Shown here piece by piece: positions 50,830 through 62,106 of a stretch of 64,000 nucleotides of DNA. This stretch comes from Symbiodinium natans (Eukaryota > Sar > Dinophyceae > Suessiales > Symbiodiniaceae). The stretch spans positions 1-64,000 of the forward strand of contig CAJNDS010002465.1 of the NCBI GenBank assembly GCA_905221605.1. The letters are read 5' to 3'. The position numbers were made by a program, and so were the translations under genes. Numbering within the stretch: the first letter of the stretch is position 1; the number at the start of each line of letters is the position of its first letter. The notes beneath the pieces are model-generated. The model was not told the origin of the DNA. It ran no database searches and was given only the letters and a program-made list of their open reading frames with translations.

Positions 50830-51035
50830 CAAAAACCCTGAACCCTGAACCCTAAACCCTGAACCCTAAACCCTGAACCCTAAACCCTGAACCTTGAACC
50901 TTGAACCCTGAAGCCTAAACCCTAAACCCTAAACACTAAACCCTAAACCCTAAACCCTATACCCTGAACCCTAAACCCTAAACCCTAAACCCTAAACCCT
51001 AAACCCTATACCCTAAACCCTAAACCCTAAACCCC
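50830..51035. repeat. CCCTGAA / CCCTAAA array
   Basis: 14-bp alternation of CCCTGAA and CCCTAAA at first, then mostly CCCTAAA. Confidence 0.95.
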
Positions 51036-51182
51036 GCACCCAGGGGTTGCTTGAGACGCCCCCGGATCTGCAGCGTCGAAGCGTGGCACGGGGGGCGGAT
51101 CGATCTCCCCATCGGGGCAAGCGACGACCTTGCCATGTCAAAGGCTGAAGGGCTTAGGATGCCGCCTTATATAGGGCCCCCG

Positions 51183-51310
51183 AAGGGTTTAGGGTTTAGG
51201 GTTTAGGGTTTGGGGTTTAGGGTTTAGGGTTTAGAGTTTAGGGTTTGGGGTTTAGGCGATTTAGGGTATGGGGTTTGGGGTTTAGGGTTGGGGTTTAGGG
51301 TTTCGGGACC
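51183..51310. repeat. TTTAGGG / TTTGGGG array
   Basis: G-strand mixed units. Confidence 0.9.
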
Positions 51311-51519
51311 CTAATTTAGAGAACTACCCATGTGCTGACTGCAGCCAGCGGTGGTCGCGGTACTTCAGGGCAGCTTTGTACAGATGTGAAGCTGACGCCA
51401 CCCTAAACCCTAAACCCTAAACTCTAAACCCTAAACCCCCAGGCCCACATCCTGGTTACCGTTTTCGGGTGCTGTGCGGCCTGCCTCTTGGCAGCCCAGC
51501 CGTTTTTTGTCCGTGTGGT

Positions 51520-51575
51520 TTAGGGTTTAGGGTTTAGGGTTTAGAGTTTAGGGTTTAGGGTTTAGGGTTTAGGGT
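51520..51575. repeat. TTTAGGG array
   Basis: Eight G-strand units. Confidence 0.9.
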
Positions 51576-51861
51576 TCATACCTCAAATCATAAAGAAATC
51601 CCTTAGTCAAGGATGTAGAAGAACACAAACAGGATCGAGGTTGCTGCTTTTCAAACCGTTTGAACAGCCAAGATGCCAAATCATGACGCGAGATTGCTTC
51701 AACGACGTCAAAGATGTGCGATCAGTTCTGTTGCAGTTTTTCTTCTCACATCAGTTCTCCTTTCCTCATGAACCCTAAACCCTAAACCCTAAACCCTAAG
51801 AGTCTGTGGCCTTTCTACGGTAGCAACTGCTCGGCTCCGCAACCCTAAACTTTAAAGCTCT

Positions 51862-51965
51862 TAGGTAGTTTCATGCTCCCCTGATACGAGGGGACCCCTT
51901 TTATGCCCCCTGATATGCCCTGTACAACCCAAGGGCCCATACATCAGAACACTGTGAAGACGGTA
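51862..51965. mobile_element. Possible MITE family 4 copy (GGTAGTTTCATG)
   Basis: A GGTAGTTTCATG end and an internal GGGCCCAT. The other end is unclear. Similar ATGAAACTACC sequence occurs at about 38182-38192. Confidence 0.4.
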
Positions 51966-52189
51966 AGGGAAACGGCCCTTAGAAGAAACCAAAAGTTCCA
52001 AATCCTAGACCCTAAAGCCCTAAACCCCTAAACCCCTAAACCCCTAAAACCCTTAGCCCTAAAGCCCTAAACCCCTGAAACCCTTAGCCCTAAACCCACT
52101 CGCCTGCCATACGCCGACCTCGTCAGGCCAGTCTCGCGGGTCCGCGCCATCACAGATCGGAAATCCAACCTTCGCGCCCCGTAGGGTTT

Positions 52190-52285
52190 GGGGGTTAGGG
52201 TTTAGGGTTTAGGGTTTAGGGTTTAGGGTTTAGGGTTTAGGGTTTAGGGTTTAGGGTTTAGGGTTTAGGGTTTAGGGTTTAGGGG
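52190..52285. repeat. TTTAGGG array, about 12 units
   Basis: Pure G-strand array. Confidence 0.95.
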
Positions 52286-52589
52286 GTTCTCATAGGATGT
52301 GCACGGAACTGGGTGTTTAGGGCTTAGGGTTCATGAGAGCTTGGGGTTCTAAGGAGGCTTAAACTCGAGGTTGCCCAACAAGCTGGGAATTCACCCTAAA
52401 CTACTAAACCCTAAACCCCCAAGCCCCTAACCCCCAACCCCTGACCCCTGAACCCTGAACCCGAAACCCTAAACCCTAAACCCAAACCCTCCCCCTCCCC
52501 CCCGAAAAACGGGAAGTCTCTCAGCCAGGTCGCTGGGCCGGTTTGAAAGTCCCAACACCTGGGCTCTTGCCAAGTTGCAAGAATCTGGT

Positions 52590-53215
52590 GGGGGTTTAGG
52601 GTTTAAGGGTTTAGGCGTTTAGGGCTTAGGATTCAGGGTTTAGGGATACTAGGGCTAGGGTTTAGGGATACTCGGATTTAGGGTTTAGGGGTTTAGGGAT
52701 AGTAGGGTTCAGGGCCACAATGATTTTAAAAAAGCGAGCCCGCTATGCCGGTAACTTTTGCTTAAGTCGCCCCTTCGCCGAGGCACTCAAAGGTGGCCGA
52801 CCACTGCTCCCCGCCTTCCCTCGCCGCGTGGGACTTTTTGTGGAGAGTTTCGGGCTTCGAGGGGATTAGGGTTTAGGGTTGAGGGTTTCGGGTTTAAGGT
52901 TAGGGTTTAGGGTGTAGGGTTAAGGGTTTAGGGTTGAGGGTTTGGGGTTTAAGGTTCAATTAGGGTCTAGGGGTTTAGGGACTAGGGGCTCAGGGGTTTA
53001 GGGTTCATAGGGTTTAGGGGTTTAGGGTATTCAGGGGCTTTGGGGCTTAGGGTTTCTAGGGTTTAGGGGGTTTAGGGGTTAGGGTCTATAGGTTGAAGGG
53101 TTATGAATTTGGAGTTTACTGTTTTTAGGGCTTCGGGCTCATGGGCTTATACGGGTTACGGGTTTAGGGTTTAGGGTTTAGGGTTTAAGGTTTAGGGTTT
53201 AGGAAGAAAAAGTTC
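52590..53215. repeat. Degenerate TTTAGGG tracts
   Basis: G-strand units with many substitutions, around a unique stretch at 52715-52865. Confidence 0.85.
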
Positions 53216-53324
53216 TTAGAGTTTGTGGGGTTGAGGGTGGTCCTACTCACCACATGCGATCGTCCAAGCCGAAGGCCCTGGGATGACAGGTCCCAAAGGA
53301 TCGCAAGGGCAGTGTAGGGGGCTT

Positions 53325-53520
53325 TGGGCTTTGGGGGCTTTGGGCTTTGGGCTTTGGGCTTTGGGCTTTGGGCTTTGGGCTTTGGGCTTTGGGCTTTGGG
53401 CTTTAGGGTTTAGGGCTTTTAGAGTTTGGGGTTTGGGGTTTGGGCTTTGGGGTATAGGGTTTAGGGCTTTTAGAGTTTGGGGTTTAGGGTTTAGGGTTTG
53501 GGGTTTAGGGTTTGGGGGTT
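53325..53520. repeat. (CTTTGGG)n variant array
   Basis: About 10 homogeneous GGGCTTT units, then TTTGGGG/TTTAGGG. Produces the spurious ALGFGLW frame. Confidence 0.95.
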
Positions 53521-54790
53521 AAGGGTCTGGGGCTTAGCCGCCTCACCGGTGTCGGGTTCTGCTTAGGGGCTTCCGGCCTCACAAACTTGTTCACGGTAGC
53601 GGGGCTGGGTATCCACCGCCCTTGCCTGGGCCAGGGCTGAAGTCGGGAGCTTTGTTTAGGATAGGTCCCTGCACAGCAAGCGGTATTACATAGGCAAAGA
53701 ATAGGAATCTGATAGCCCTAACCCCAAAACTCTAGGGACTCTAAGCCGGAACACCCACCCCACAACCCCCTCCCCCAGCCCCGCGCTTCCTCCATGTTAG
53801 GCCAACTTCCCGAACGCTCTGACAAAAAACAAACTTTCGGATACCACTAGCCCTAAAAAACTCAACCCTAAACCCTGAAACCCTTACACAGCTCCAACAA
53901 GGACAGGGTCTGGTGCAAGGATGGGTTGAGGCATTTAACTACTTAACGCTTAGGGCTTTATGGCTTAAGTTTTGCTACTTGGGGGGCTCCGGCTTTATGA
54001 ACATTCGGGGCTAGTTTCAACTAGGCCTTCTGAAGTGTGTGCGCTACACAAGCTAAACCGCAACCCTGAACCCTCAACCCTAGACCCTAAACCCTAAACC
54101 CTCAACCTTAAGCCCTACCCGATGGGCCAGGCTGCTTGAAAGCCAGTGAGCGGTGGGAGATATACTCGGGGTACTTGATCGGGACGCCCGGATCTTTGAA
54201 GCAGCTTGTGTTGCACGGCACTTCCGTCGCCTCGGGCTTTTGCGGCAACCCTACTAAAGGACACAAAAGCTAAAACCCTGAACCCTGAGCTCAAAAACTC
54301 GGAGCCCTTGCACCCTAGACCTTGAAGTTTAACCCGCTAACCAGGAACACTCAGGGCTTTCGGGTTTGGGGCTCTTGGGTTTTTGGGGGGTTCGTGGTTC
54401 AGGTCTTAGGGTTTGGGCTCCGGTTCAACTCAGGAATGTTAGGGTTCGTCCACTGCATAGGTTTAGGGTTTAGGATTTAGGGCTCACGGCCCTGCGGCAC
54501 GTGTTTTTTGAAAACCCACCTTAAAAGCTGTCTTGGGGTCTTGGTCATGACCCCTGAACCCGAAACACCGAAACAAGGCAAACCCTAAGTTGTAAAGTGG
54601 GGTTGTCGGCTGCAGGCGAACTGGGGTTGAGGAGGGTCTACACCCTCCAGCCTACAGCCCTGAACCCCTAAAGCCTAAACCCTAGACCCTAACCGTAGTT
54701 TGCCTTCATTACGGGGTGCTGGGCTGCAGTTTGTCGTGTAAGCCTGCGGGCCTACCGGGCTTAGGGCTTCGGGTTTAAAGTTGAAGGCCA
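53521..54790. other. Mixed unique and decayed telomere-like sequence
   Basis: Isolated CCCTAAA or TTTAGGG units every 100-200 bp with no long array. No gene recognised. Confidence 0.5.
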
Positions 54791-54794
54791 AACC

Positions 54795-55120
54795 CCAGCC
54801 TAAACCCTAAATCCTAAACCCTAAACCCTAAACCCTAAACCCTAGTTTAACCCTGCACCCTCTACAGACCCTAAGCCCTAAGCCCTAAACCCTAAGCTCC
54901 AAACTGTGACTCACCCCAAACGTTCCACGTGGGAGGCATAGGCGATGTCTTCAGGAAGCTACCCAGAAGCCCAGCAGGATCCAACAGGTTTAGGGTTTAG
55001 GTTTTAAAGCTTCGGGGTGGGGTTTAAGGTTTAGGGCTAAGGTTTAGGGTTTAAGGTTCAGGGTTTAGGATTTAAGGTTCAGGGTTTAGGGTTTAAGGTT
55101 TTCGGGTTTCGGGTTCGATC
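54795..55120. repeat. CCCTAAA block then TTTAAGG/TTTAGGG block
   Basis: C-strand units at 54795-54850, G-strand units at 54988-55115. Confidence 0.88.
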
Positions 55121-55412
55121 GGTGCCGGATGCTCGATTTATCACCTACCTCACATGCCTGCCGAGCGTCCTCCCCGGTGTGAGGACAGACAGGCATACAC
55201 AACTCGCCCCAAGTTCTCAGCAGAACCTCTGCGGGCATAAACAGACGGTGGAGCTTGCACGTTGCATGTTGGGGGGGGCCTCCCCAGACCCAAACCTTGA
55301 TTCTGAGTTGCGCAGTCGCACGCTTGCAAAAACGCTGCTTGAAGGTTCATGGGTGTCGAAACTACAAGTAGAGTTGTAGGCATCTTCATTGAGCGTCATA
55401 CAGTTCCCCTCC

Positions 55413-55524
55413 TTGGTAGCCCAGTAACCAGGTGATATTAAGGGTACCACTTTTGAGGTTGGATACTTCATCAGGGAACTCTTGAACCCCAAAAAAGGCA
55501 GAAGGGTACCACTGGGCTACCAAG
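55413..55524. mobile_element. MITE family 3, best copy
   Basis: Perfect 14-bp terminal inverted repeats CTTGGTAGCCCAGT / ACTGGGCTACCAAG, with subterminal AGGGTACCAC / GGGTACCA. 112 bp, non-coding. Confidence 0.85.
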
Positions 55525-55837
55525 CCTGTTGAGAGCCTGAGCTTCTTCTATGTTTATATTGAGGCAGGTCGAAGTTTCTGCATACGTGGTGGTGCTGGCA
55601 CCGGACGACGCCGGGGGAAAGTCGGTCGGATTTGGGGAGAAACTTCTACCCTAAATAAACCCTAAACCCTAAACCCCAAAAAACCTAATCGTGTCGGCAG
55701 TTTGGGTGCTTTAAGGGTCAAGCGCAGAACTTCGTGACCTGCAGCAGAGGGATGCCATTCCGCATACTTGCTGGCTCTAGAGGCCGTTTTGGCCCCAGAA
55801 TATCCCAAAGATATGCGCCACAACCCTAAACCCTAAA

Positions 55838-56100
55838 CGCTGAACGCTGCACCCTAAACCCTAAACCCTAAACCCTAAAACCTAAACCCTAAACCCTAAG
55901 CCCCAAACCTCGAACCCCAAACCTCACAAGTTTGCAAGCCCACTTCGGACTTGAGCTCGGACCCTGAACCCCGCCTTGCCGCTGCCATCTTCAAACTCAC
56001 CTGGGCCGGGTTTAGGGTTTAGGGTTTAGGGTTTAAGGTTTAGGGTGTAGGGTTTAGGGTTTAGGGTTGAAGGTTTAGGGTTTAGGGGTGCAGCTTCCAA
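55838..56100. repeat. CCCTAAA block then TTTAGGG block
   Basis: C-strand at 55822-55925, G-strand at 56009-56090, around about 80 bp of unique DNA. Confidence 0.88.
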
Positions 56101-56640
56101 GCGGCACCTCCTCAAATTAAAAGGCCCATGGTGCTTAGCAGAATTCGCGACTTGGGTTCACCGAATAATCCGTTGAAGGGTGGATTAGGGGATCTAAACT
56201 AGTTCCAGGTGCACTTTCTAAAAGCAATAGTAAGCTAGAACGGTGCCTGCATGAGGGGTGTTATATGGACTTGTAGCTGAAGAGGCCTCTAAGGATTGTA
56301 TGCGCAGGGATGATGTAGGGGATGATGCAGGGATCAGGAGAAATGAATGTGGAACTCTAGCTTCAAACTTTAAACCTACCCCCTCTGATTCTCGCATACC
56401 TGGGGGGGGGGGGGAGGAGCGGATCGGGGTGGTCTAAGATTCTCTGGCTCGGCTTCCCACCGCCCATTTTTGGTTTATAGGAAGGGCACCTAAGCCTTAA
56501 AACAAGGCTCAGGCTACTGGGCATGCCAGCTGGTTTTGGAAAGCTGCAGCAGCTCATCTGGAATCCAGAAACCATCCGAAGCATCGGCCACCGGCGAGCC
56601 GGCCGTAGTCTGCAACGTCTTCCAAGTCTCAGCGGTAGGA
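56101..56640. other. Unique spacer
   Basis: Includes a short G-run (56402-56415) and a partial MITE family 3 end near 56508-56525 (GGCTACTGGGC). A minus-strand frame from 56514 (PPKVRFPTAETWKTLQ ...) may be a further exon of the neighbouring gene. Confidence 0.4.
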
Positions 56641-56682
56641 AACCTCACTTTAGGGGGCCTGCGAGGCGTGCACATGGATGGT

Positions 56683-57010
56683 GAGTGCTCGGTTCGAGAG
56701 GCTGTCGTTGATGCCCGCTCGCAGCCGGTCTTCGTGTGCGGAGCCGAAGAAGACGACCACACGATCCAGGCCCTCGTTCTCCTCCAAGTAGGATTTCACA
56801 GGACCGTCTCACGCCTCTCCTGCTCTGCTGCATGCTCCTCCTGTGTTATGGTGGCCTAAACCCTAAACCCTAAACCCTAAACACGGGGTGCCCACCATGC
56901 CGACGCTCGTAGACCAGCAGAACATTCTTTTCTGCCTTAAGGGCCTGGGTCACGTCGAACCGGGTGTAATCATCCAACTCGCACCTATGGTCTTCCATGT
57001 ACAAGTCGAC
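56683..57010 (-). CDS. Candidate exons of an unidentified gene
   Basis: First exon 57010-56885 (42 codons): after TTGCAG it reads VDLYMEDHRCELDDYTRFDV then TQALKAEKNVLLVYERRHGG and HP, with donor GTGTTT. A second strongly GC3-biased segment, about 56830-56683, reads GPVKSYLEENEGLDRVVVFF then GSAHEDRLRAGINDSL. The frame between the two is not resolved: one acceptor (ACACAG) leads into EEHAAEQERRETVL and then a stop. The first exon recalls the 'ALKASKNVLLVY' strand-helix pattern of TIR-like domains, but this is a weak resemblance and I do not name a family. The apparent intron holds three TTTAGG units. Confidence 0.45.
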
Positions 57011-57231
57011 CTGCAATGGTGCCATGGCTTCAGAGAGTGTAGGAAACGAAACGAAAAACCTCAGCGAGGACCCTTAGCTGCTGAGGACACTGCTAGCACT
57101 GAGCCTGTCAATCGTCCGGCGGGGTTGACTTGGAGCCCTAAAGTAACCCGATCCAACCGACGCATCTCACCTCCGTCCTTTTTGCACGAAGACAAGGACA
57201 AGGAGGCAACAGTAGCGCTCGGGGGGCTGTA

Positions 57232-57848
57232 AGTTTTATAGAGGGTTTAGGGTTTAGGGTTTAGGGTTCCGGGTTCGTACTCACCTCTGATCATCTGCAG
57301 GCCGCCCAGGCAACTGCTGGAACCCCCAAAAATGAACCCCTAAACGTGCAGTTCTCAACAAGCGTTGTTCCTCTTGAGGTCCCTACAAGGCCGAGACTTA
57401 TACTTAACAGTATCCGAAAATGACTGTAACTCAAAGAACTGCCCAACTAGAGTTTCAGGTGGGGTGTCGGTTGATGCTTCAACCCCAAGCCCTACACCCT
57501 AAACGCGGAACCCTGAACCTAAACCCTAACTGGGCACAAGCTTGTCAAGGTGGTGGAGGATCGGTGGGACTTCGCAAGTAGGACTAGGGGTTTGGAGCCA
57601 TGTGCCCTGAGAAGGAATTTTTAAGTGCAGGCTGTCCTCCAAGCCTTACGTAATCATAGCTTACTAGCGCCATCCTGCAAGTATAGACAACCCTTGAGCA
57701 TGCCGGGTTTATTCAGCTCAGCAGTGGAAAGAGCAGCTCACAGCATAGAAAAGCGATCACACACTATCACAGCCTACTCCAGTTGGATTTGGCTGCAGAA
57801 GTTGGTGTTAAAAATCTCATGTTCTGCGATTCATCCCAGACCAGGTCG
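57232..57848. other. Spacer between candidate gene and ferredoxin
   Basis: TTTAGGG units at 57244-57268. Otherwise unique, with no exon that I can support. It could hold 3' exons or the UTR of the ferredoxin. Confidence 0.4.
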
Positions 57849-58358
57849 TCACCGTTTCTCTGGACGCTCCCCCTCGACGCCTTTGTAGGGGCACCAATCA
57901 CAGAACGGCGTGCTGAAGCAACATTGGCTTTCGATGACCTCGTCGCGGCAACCCATTCGTATGGTCACATCTGAAGTTGCGTAGCCGACGCAGGTGACGC
58001 AGTATCCTTTCTCCAGGTCCTCCTCTGACAGAAACACCTGCTCACTTTGGTCAACACTACCTGATGTGACTTGGCCAATGCAGGCTGCACAGTTGCCATA
58101 ACGACAAAAGCAGGGCATCTCAATGCCCTCCTCTTCGGCTTGCTGCATGAGGTAGGCGTCCTCGGGACATTCAAAGGTCACCTGTCCGTCATCTGACTCC
58201 AAGGTCACCTTATATTGTCTCCTTGACCTAAGCCTCGAGCAGGACACGCTGCCAGGCTTCCCATGTGGGCGGGACACGCCAGTCCACAAGAACGTCACGT
58301 CAAAGCCAACTCGTGCCCACAGCAAAAGTGAGAATCCCAGCACTACCCGGCGCGCCAT
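57849..58358 (-). CDS. Plant-type [2Fe-2S] ferredoxin with N-terminal targeting extension
   Basis: One-electron carrier, expected in the plastid stroma, passing electrons from photosystem I to FNR and other reductases (family knowledge). 169 residues. The leader has a hydrophobic stretch (VVLGFSLLLWA, residues 5-15) and then a Ser/Arg-rich part (about 28-48), as in bipartite signal plus transit peptides. The ferredoxin domain is about 49-135. Cluster ligands are C85, C90 and C93 (CRYGNCAAC) and C123 (VTCVGYATSDVTI); the C93-C123 spacing of 29 residues matches the family. Oddity: about 33 residues follow the usual end, with five extra Cys (ESQCCFSTPFCDWC). This may be real or intron read-through, since a GAG|GT site lies in the codons for DEV (residues 139-141). 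The start is the ATG at 58358, just downstream of TTAAGGG-like repeats. No other exon seen. Confidence 0.85.
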   Translation of the reverse strand: MARRVVLGFSLLLWARVGFDVTFLWTGVSRPHGKPGSVSCSRLRSRRQYKVTLESDDGQVTFECPEDAYLMQQAEEEGIEMPCFCRYGNCAACIGQVTSGSVDQSEQVFLSEEDLEKGYCVTCVGYATSDVTIRMGCRDEVIESQCCFSTPFCDWCPYKGVEGERPEKR

Positions 58359-58375
58359 GGGCAGGAAACCGGCAG

Positions 58376-58560
58376 GGTTTAAGGGTCTAAGGGTCTAAGG
58401 GTTTCAGGGTTCCAGGGTTTTAGGGGTTTAGGGGCTTAAGGGTTTGTGGGTCCAAGGGTAAACAACCAAAAAGAATAATTGAATGGTTTAAGGGTTTAGG
58501 GGTTCAAGGGCTTAAGGGCTTAAGGGTTTGGGGGTTCTCAAGGGTGCAAGTTCAGGGGTG
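58376..58560. repeat. Degenerate (TTTAAGGG)n tract upstream of ferredoxin
   Basis: GGGTCTAA, GGGTTTAA and GGGCTTAA units. It occupies the promoter/5' region of the ferredoxin gene. Confidence 0.85.
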
Positions 58561-58702
58561 TAGGGGTCACGCGTCGACAAGCTCTTGAGCCCATAGCGGG
58601 CTACGCGGCAATGACTCACAGTCGTGACTTCTCGCTTCGCTTTGGCGGGTGGCCATGTTCATAGGGTTTAGGGTTTAGGGTTCAGGGTTTAGGGTTTCGG
58701 AT

Positions 58703-58808
58703 AACTTGGGATGTTCCCCCCTATACTAACAGCCCTGAATAGGGACTAGAGTAATCCCGATGATAATCCCTACTAAGGACTGTTAGCGCAAGGGGGAACA
58801 TCCCAATT
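58703..58808. mobile_element. MITE family 1, intact copy
   Basis: Ends TTGGGATGTTCCCCCC and AAGGGGGAACATCCCAA, inner CTATACTAACAG / CTGTTAGCGCA. About 104 bp. Lies right after a short TTTAGGG block. Confidence 0.87.
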
Positions 58809-58970
58809 CATATCACGTTAGTGAACCCTTCTCTCAGAACTAACCATTTGCTGAACGGACGCATCCCACTTGATTGATTGTTTCAGTATTCCTGGTTGCT
58901 GAGTTCCTTGACCCCAAAACGGTTTACGTAACTGTTCAGTTATGGCAGGACTCTCTCTTTCCTTTGGTTT

Positions 58971-59180
58971 TTTTCTCTCTCTCTCTCTTTCTCTATCTCT
59001 CTCTTTCTTGATATACATGTATATGTATATATATATATGTATGTAAAACCAAACGAAGAACTTGAAACATATATAAAACAAACACATGCATCACAAATAC
59101 AAACAAGTGTATGTATGTATGTATGTAGGTATGTATGTATGTATGTATGTATGCGTGTATATATATATATATGTGAACAA
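58971..59180. repeat. (CT)n, (TA)n and (GTAT)n microsatellites
   Basis: CT tract 58973-59009, TA-rich tract near 59012-59043, GTAT tract 59108-59160, TA again to 59172. Confidence 0.95.
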
Positions 59181-59309
59181 ATATGCAGGCGTACACACGA
59201 AGGTTCAAGGATACCTCTACCCCTCCTGGGTTCATCCCATAACTAAGGGCATTTAGGGATCGTCAAGCCGAACTCAGGTCATTTGAGGGGGGAAGCTAGG
59301 GGGAGGTAG

Positions 59310-59375
59310 TAGCCCTAAACCCTAAACCCTAAACCCTAAACCCTAAACCCTATACCCTATACCCTATACCCTAAA
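59310..59375. repeat. CCCTAAA / CCCTATA array
   Basis: About five CCCTAAA and then three CCCTATA units. Confidence 0.9.
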
Positions 59376-60559
59376 AGGGGGAACCCATGAGTTCGAGGAG
59401 ACCTACCCAGCTTCTAATCATTTGGTGGCACAAATCGGAGCGAAAAATTGTCCAAGAACCCTTGCAATTCGTGAACATTTCGCAAGCCCGAGAGCTGTTC
59501 AGGGTTTTGGGTTACGAAACCCCAAACCCTAATAGCAGGGTTTAGGTTTAGGGCATGCTGGTGTCCCTTGCAGTGCACGGAGGAGGGATGAGAATGTCTT
59601 CAGGGGCCTCCCAGAATATCATAGAGATTTCCCCCAGGTAGGAGGTCACCAGAGTAGCCCTACACCCTAAACCCTAAACCCTCAGCCCTTTTTATAGGAC
59701 GCCCCGAAAAGGGGACACTACTCCGCTTTGATGAAACGGTGGAGTTGCTCCCAGCCACCCTGTACCGAGAGCCCCATATGCCCTTCTCAAGGATGCTTCG
59801 AAACATTCCCTCGGGGTTTAGGGCTAAGGGTTTAGGGCCCGAAGCCCGAAACTCTAACGCCAAACGTAAGGTGACTTGAGTTGGGGTGCTTATAGAAGGG
59901 AGCCTCCCTTGGCCATCTCTCCGAGTGACACTCCGAGACGTTGAAGGCCGTCTTGGCCCGCGAAAAGCACGCAGGGTTGGCGGGCGTCTCGACGGCTAAA
60001 GTGCCGTTGATGCCTTGGACTTTGCTGGGTTTAGGGTTTAGGGTTTAACTTTAGGCTGTAGGTTTTCGGGTTTAGGGTTTAGTTTAGGTAGACCCTGAAG
60101 CCCTTTGCCGGTTGGAATCCCTTGCAAAGTTGTTCAACGCTTATAAACCCCGAAACCCTGCAGCCCTGACATAAGCCCTAGCCGGAGGGAGGTTCAATGT
60201 GCACAGGCTCCTACTAATTGCTTAAGAAACCCGAAAAAAAACTCTTCTTTACTAAGGGTAATATGGGGAATAATATGTTTCATTCTTTTGGGGTTCTTAA
60301 GCAAATAGTAGGCTCCGCTGTGTTAAATCTCAGACAGGCCTCGAACAGTCAAGCCCAGGGTTTAGAGTTACATCCGAGCTGGGGGGGTTTAGGGTTAGAG
60401 TTTGGGGTTTCGGGGCTACTTCAAGGTGTAGGGTTTAGGATTGCTAAGTTTGAGGCACGCAGAGAGCCCAATGCCCCGCAAATTAAAACCCAAACCCTAT
60501 AGCCGAAATCCCAACCCCAACCCCCTAGGTAACCCTCACGCCCGAAACCCCCTAAACCC

Positions 60560-60690
60560 TGAAACCTGAAACCCTAAACCCTAAACCCTAAACCCTAAAC
60601 CCTAAACCCTAAACCCTAAACCCTAAACCCTAAACCCTACACCCTAAACCCTAAACCCTAAACCCTAGCCCTAAACCCTAAACCCTGGTA
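60560..60690. repeat. CCCTAAA array, about 17 units
   Basis: C-strand with rare variants. Confidence 0.96.
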
Positions 60691-61144
60691 AACAAAAACC
60701 AAAAAAGAGAAACACGAAGGATGGCCCACTTCCTTCAAAGCAAAGCGTCGATCCAGCCAGAAAGCTAATTCCTGGGACGGGCTCTGGAGGATCTTGGGGA
60801 TCATAGGGTCTAGGGTTTCCGGTTTAGGGTTTAGGATTTAGGGTTTAGGATTTAGGTTCAGGGTTTCGGGTTTAGGGTTTCGGGTTTCTGGTTTGGGGTT
60901 TAGTTCGGGAGTATGGGGGCCGGGTCAATTCTCCCTAAACCCTAAACCCCAAACCCTAAACCCCAAACCCTAAACCCCAAACCCTAGCCGCCCTAGCCCT
61001 AACACACACTCCAAATGGGCATTTACAGGACAACTCCGGATAGATGTCCAACCCAAGAGCCGCGAAGAGACTCGGGGGCAGCTCTACAGCAACAGTCGGA
61101 TCTGGGGGCTGTATGGCATAGGGTTTAGGGTTTAGCCGAACACC

Positions 61145-61262
61145 TGCTAGCCCAGAGACCATCTTAAAAAAAGGGTACCCTGTTTTTGGTAGGTTACTAC
61201 TCTATGAGGGAAGCCAGAACCAAAACCACAAAAAGTGCAAATTGTGCCGCTGGGCTGCCAAG
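61145..61262. mobile_element. MITE family 3, diverged copy
   Basis: CTAGCCCAGAGACC at the left and GCTGGGCTGCCAAG at the right, with AAGGGTACCC inside. Confidence 0.6.
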
Positions 61263-61297
61263 AACATCATCAACCCGGAGCCCCAAATTGCTACCCT

Positions 61298-61355
61298 CCT
61301 AAACCCTAAACCCTAAACCCTAAACCCTAAACCCTAAACCCTAAACCCTAAACTA
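61298..61355. repeat. CCCTAAA array
   Basis: Eight C-strand units. Confidence 0.93.
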
Positions 61356-62106
61356 TCACCCCAAAGCTCTGTCATGACAGTCCAAGGCACCAGATTAAGG
61401 TTGCTGTAACCAAGTTGGCCCAAAAAGCTGATGTGGCTCTTCGGGACGACCTCATAGTTGGGATTAGGGCGTTGAGATTTCGAGGTTTCGGGGGTTGAGG
61501 TGTTGTTCGGTCCTTGGGGTTTACGCTTATTTAGGGCTTCGCGGTTTTGGGGTATGGGGTTTCGGGTTTAGGGCCCTAGACCCCAACCCCTACATAAACC
61601 CTAAACCCTGTAGGGGCAAAGGACTTTATGCAGGGTTCAGGGTTGAGGGTTGTAGGGCTGGGATGCTGGGTACTTTGTACTAAAAAAATATTGCCCGAAC
61701 GTCTTGCCGGGGGGGAGGGGGTGTAGGGCTTTGGGGTTTTGGGTCTTGAGCTTACGGTTGTTTGTTATTAATATGATTATTATTATCAATATTATTATTA
61801 TTATTAGTATATCTTTGTTTGGAGGGGGGTGTAGGGGTGGAAGCAGGGGGGGGTGCCGATAGTGCACCTGATGTTCAGATTCCCGGCTAAGAACCCTAAA
61901 CCCTGAAGCCCGGAAACTTTGCAGGAGCTGAGTGCCCTTTCGATTTATCAGGTTGGCCCCGTAATTAGCAACCCTCTGAAAACCATTCCGGAACCCTAAG
62001 CCCGAAACCCTAAGCCCCAAGCCCTAAACCCAACGGTATGAAAAGTAAGGTTCTGAGTAAGGTACTCATTTTCTAACCTCACTCAGGATACTTGCAACCC
62101 CAGAAC

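Noticed and set aside
53283-53522. Plus-strand frame rich in GFGLWAL
   Set aside because: Direct translation of the CTTTGGG/TTTAGGG array. The same holds for GFRVWG-type frames at 15428, 28432, 35476, 37480, 38443 and others.
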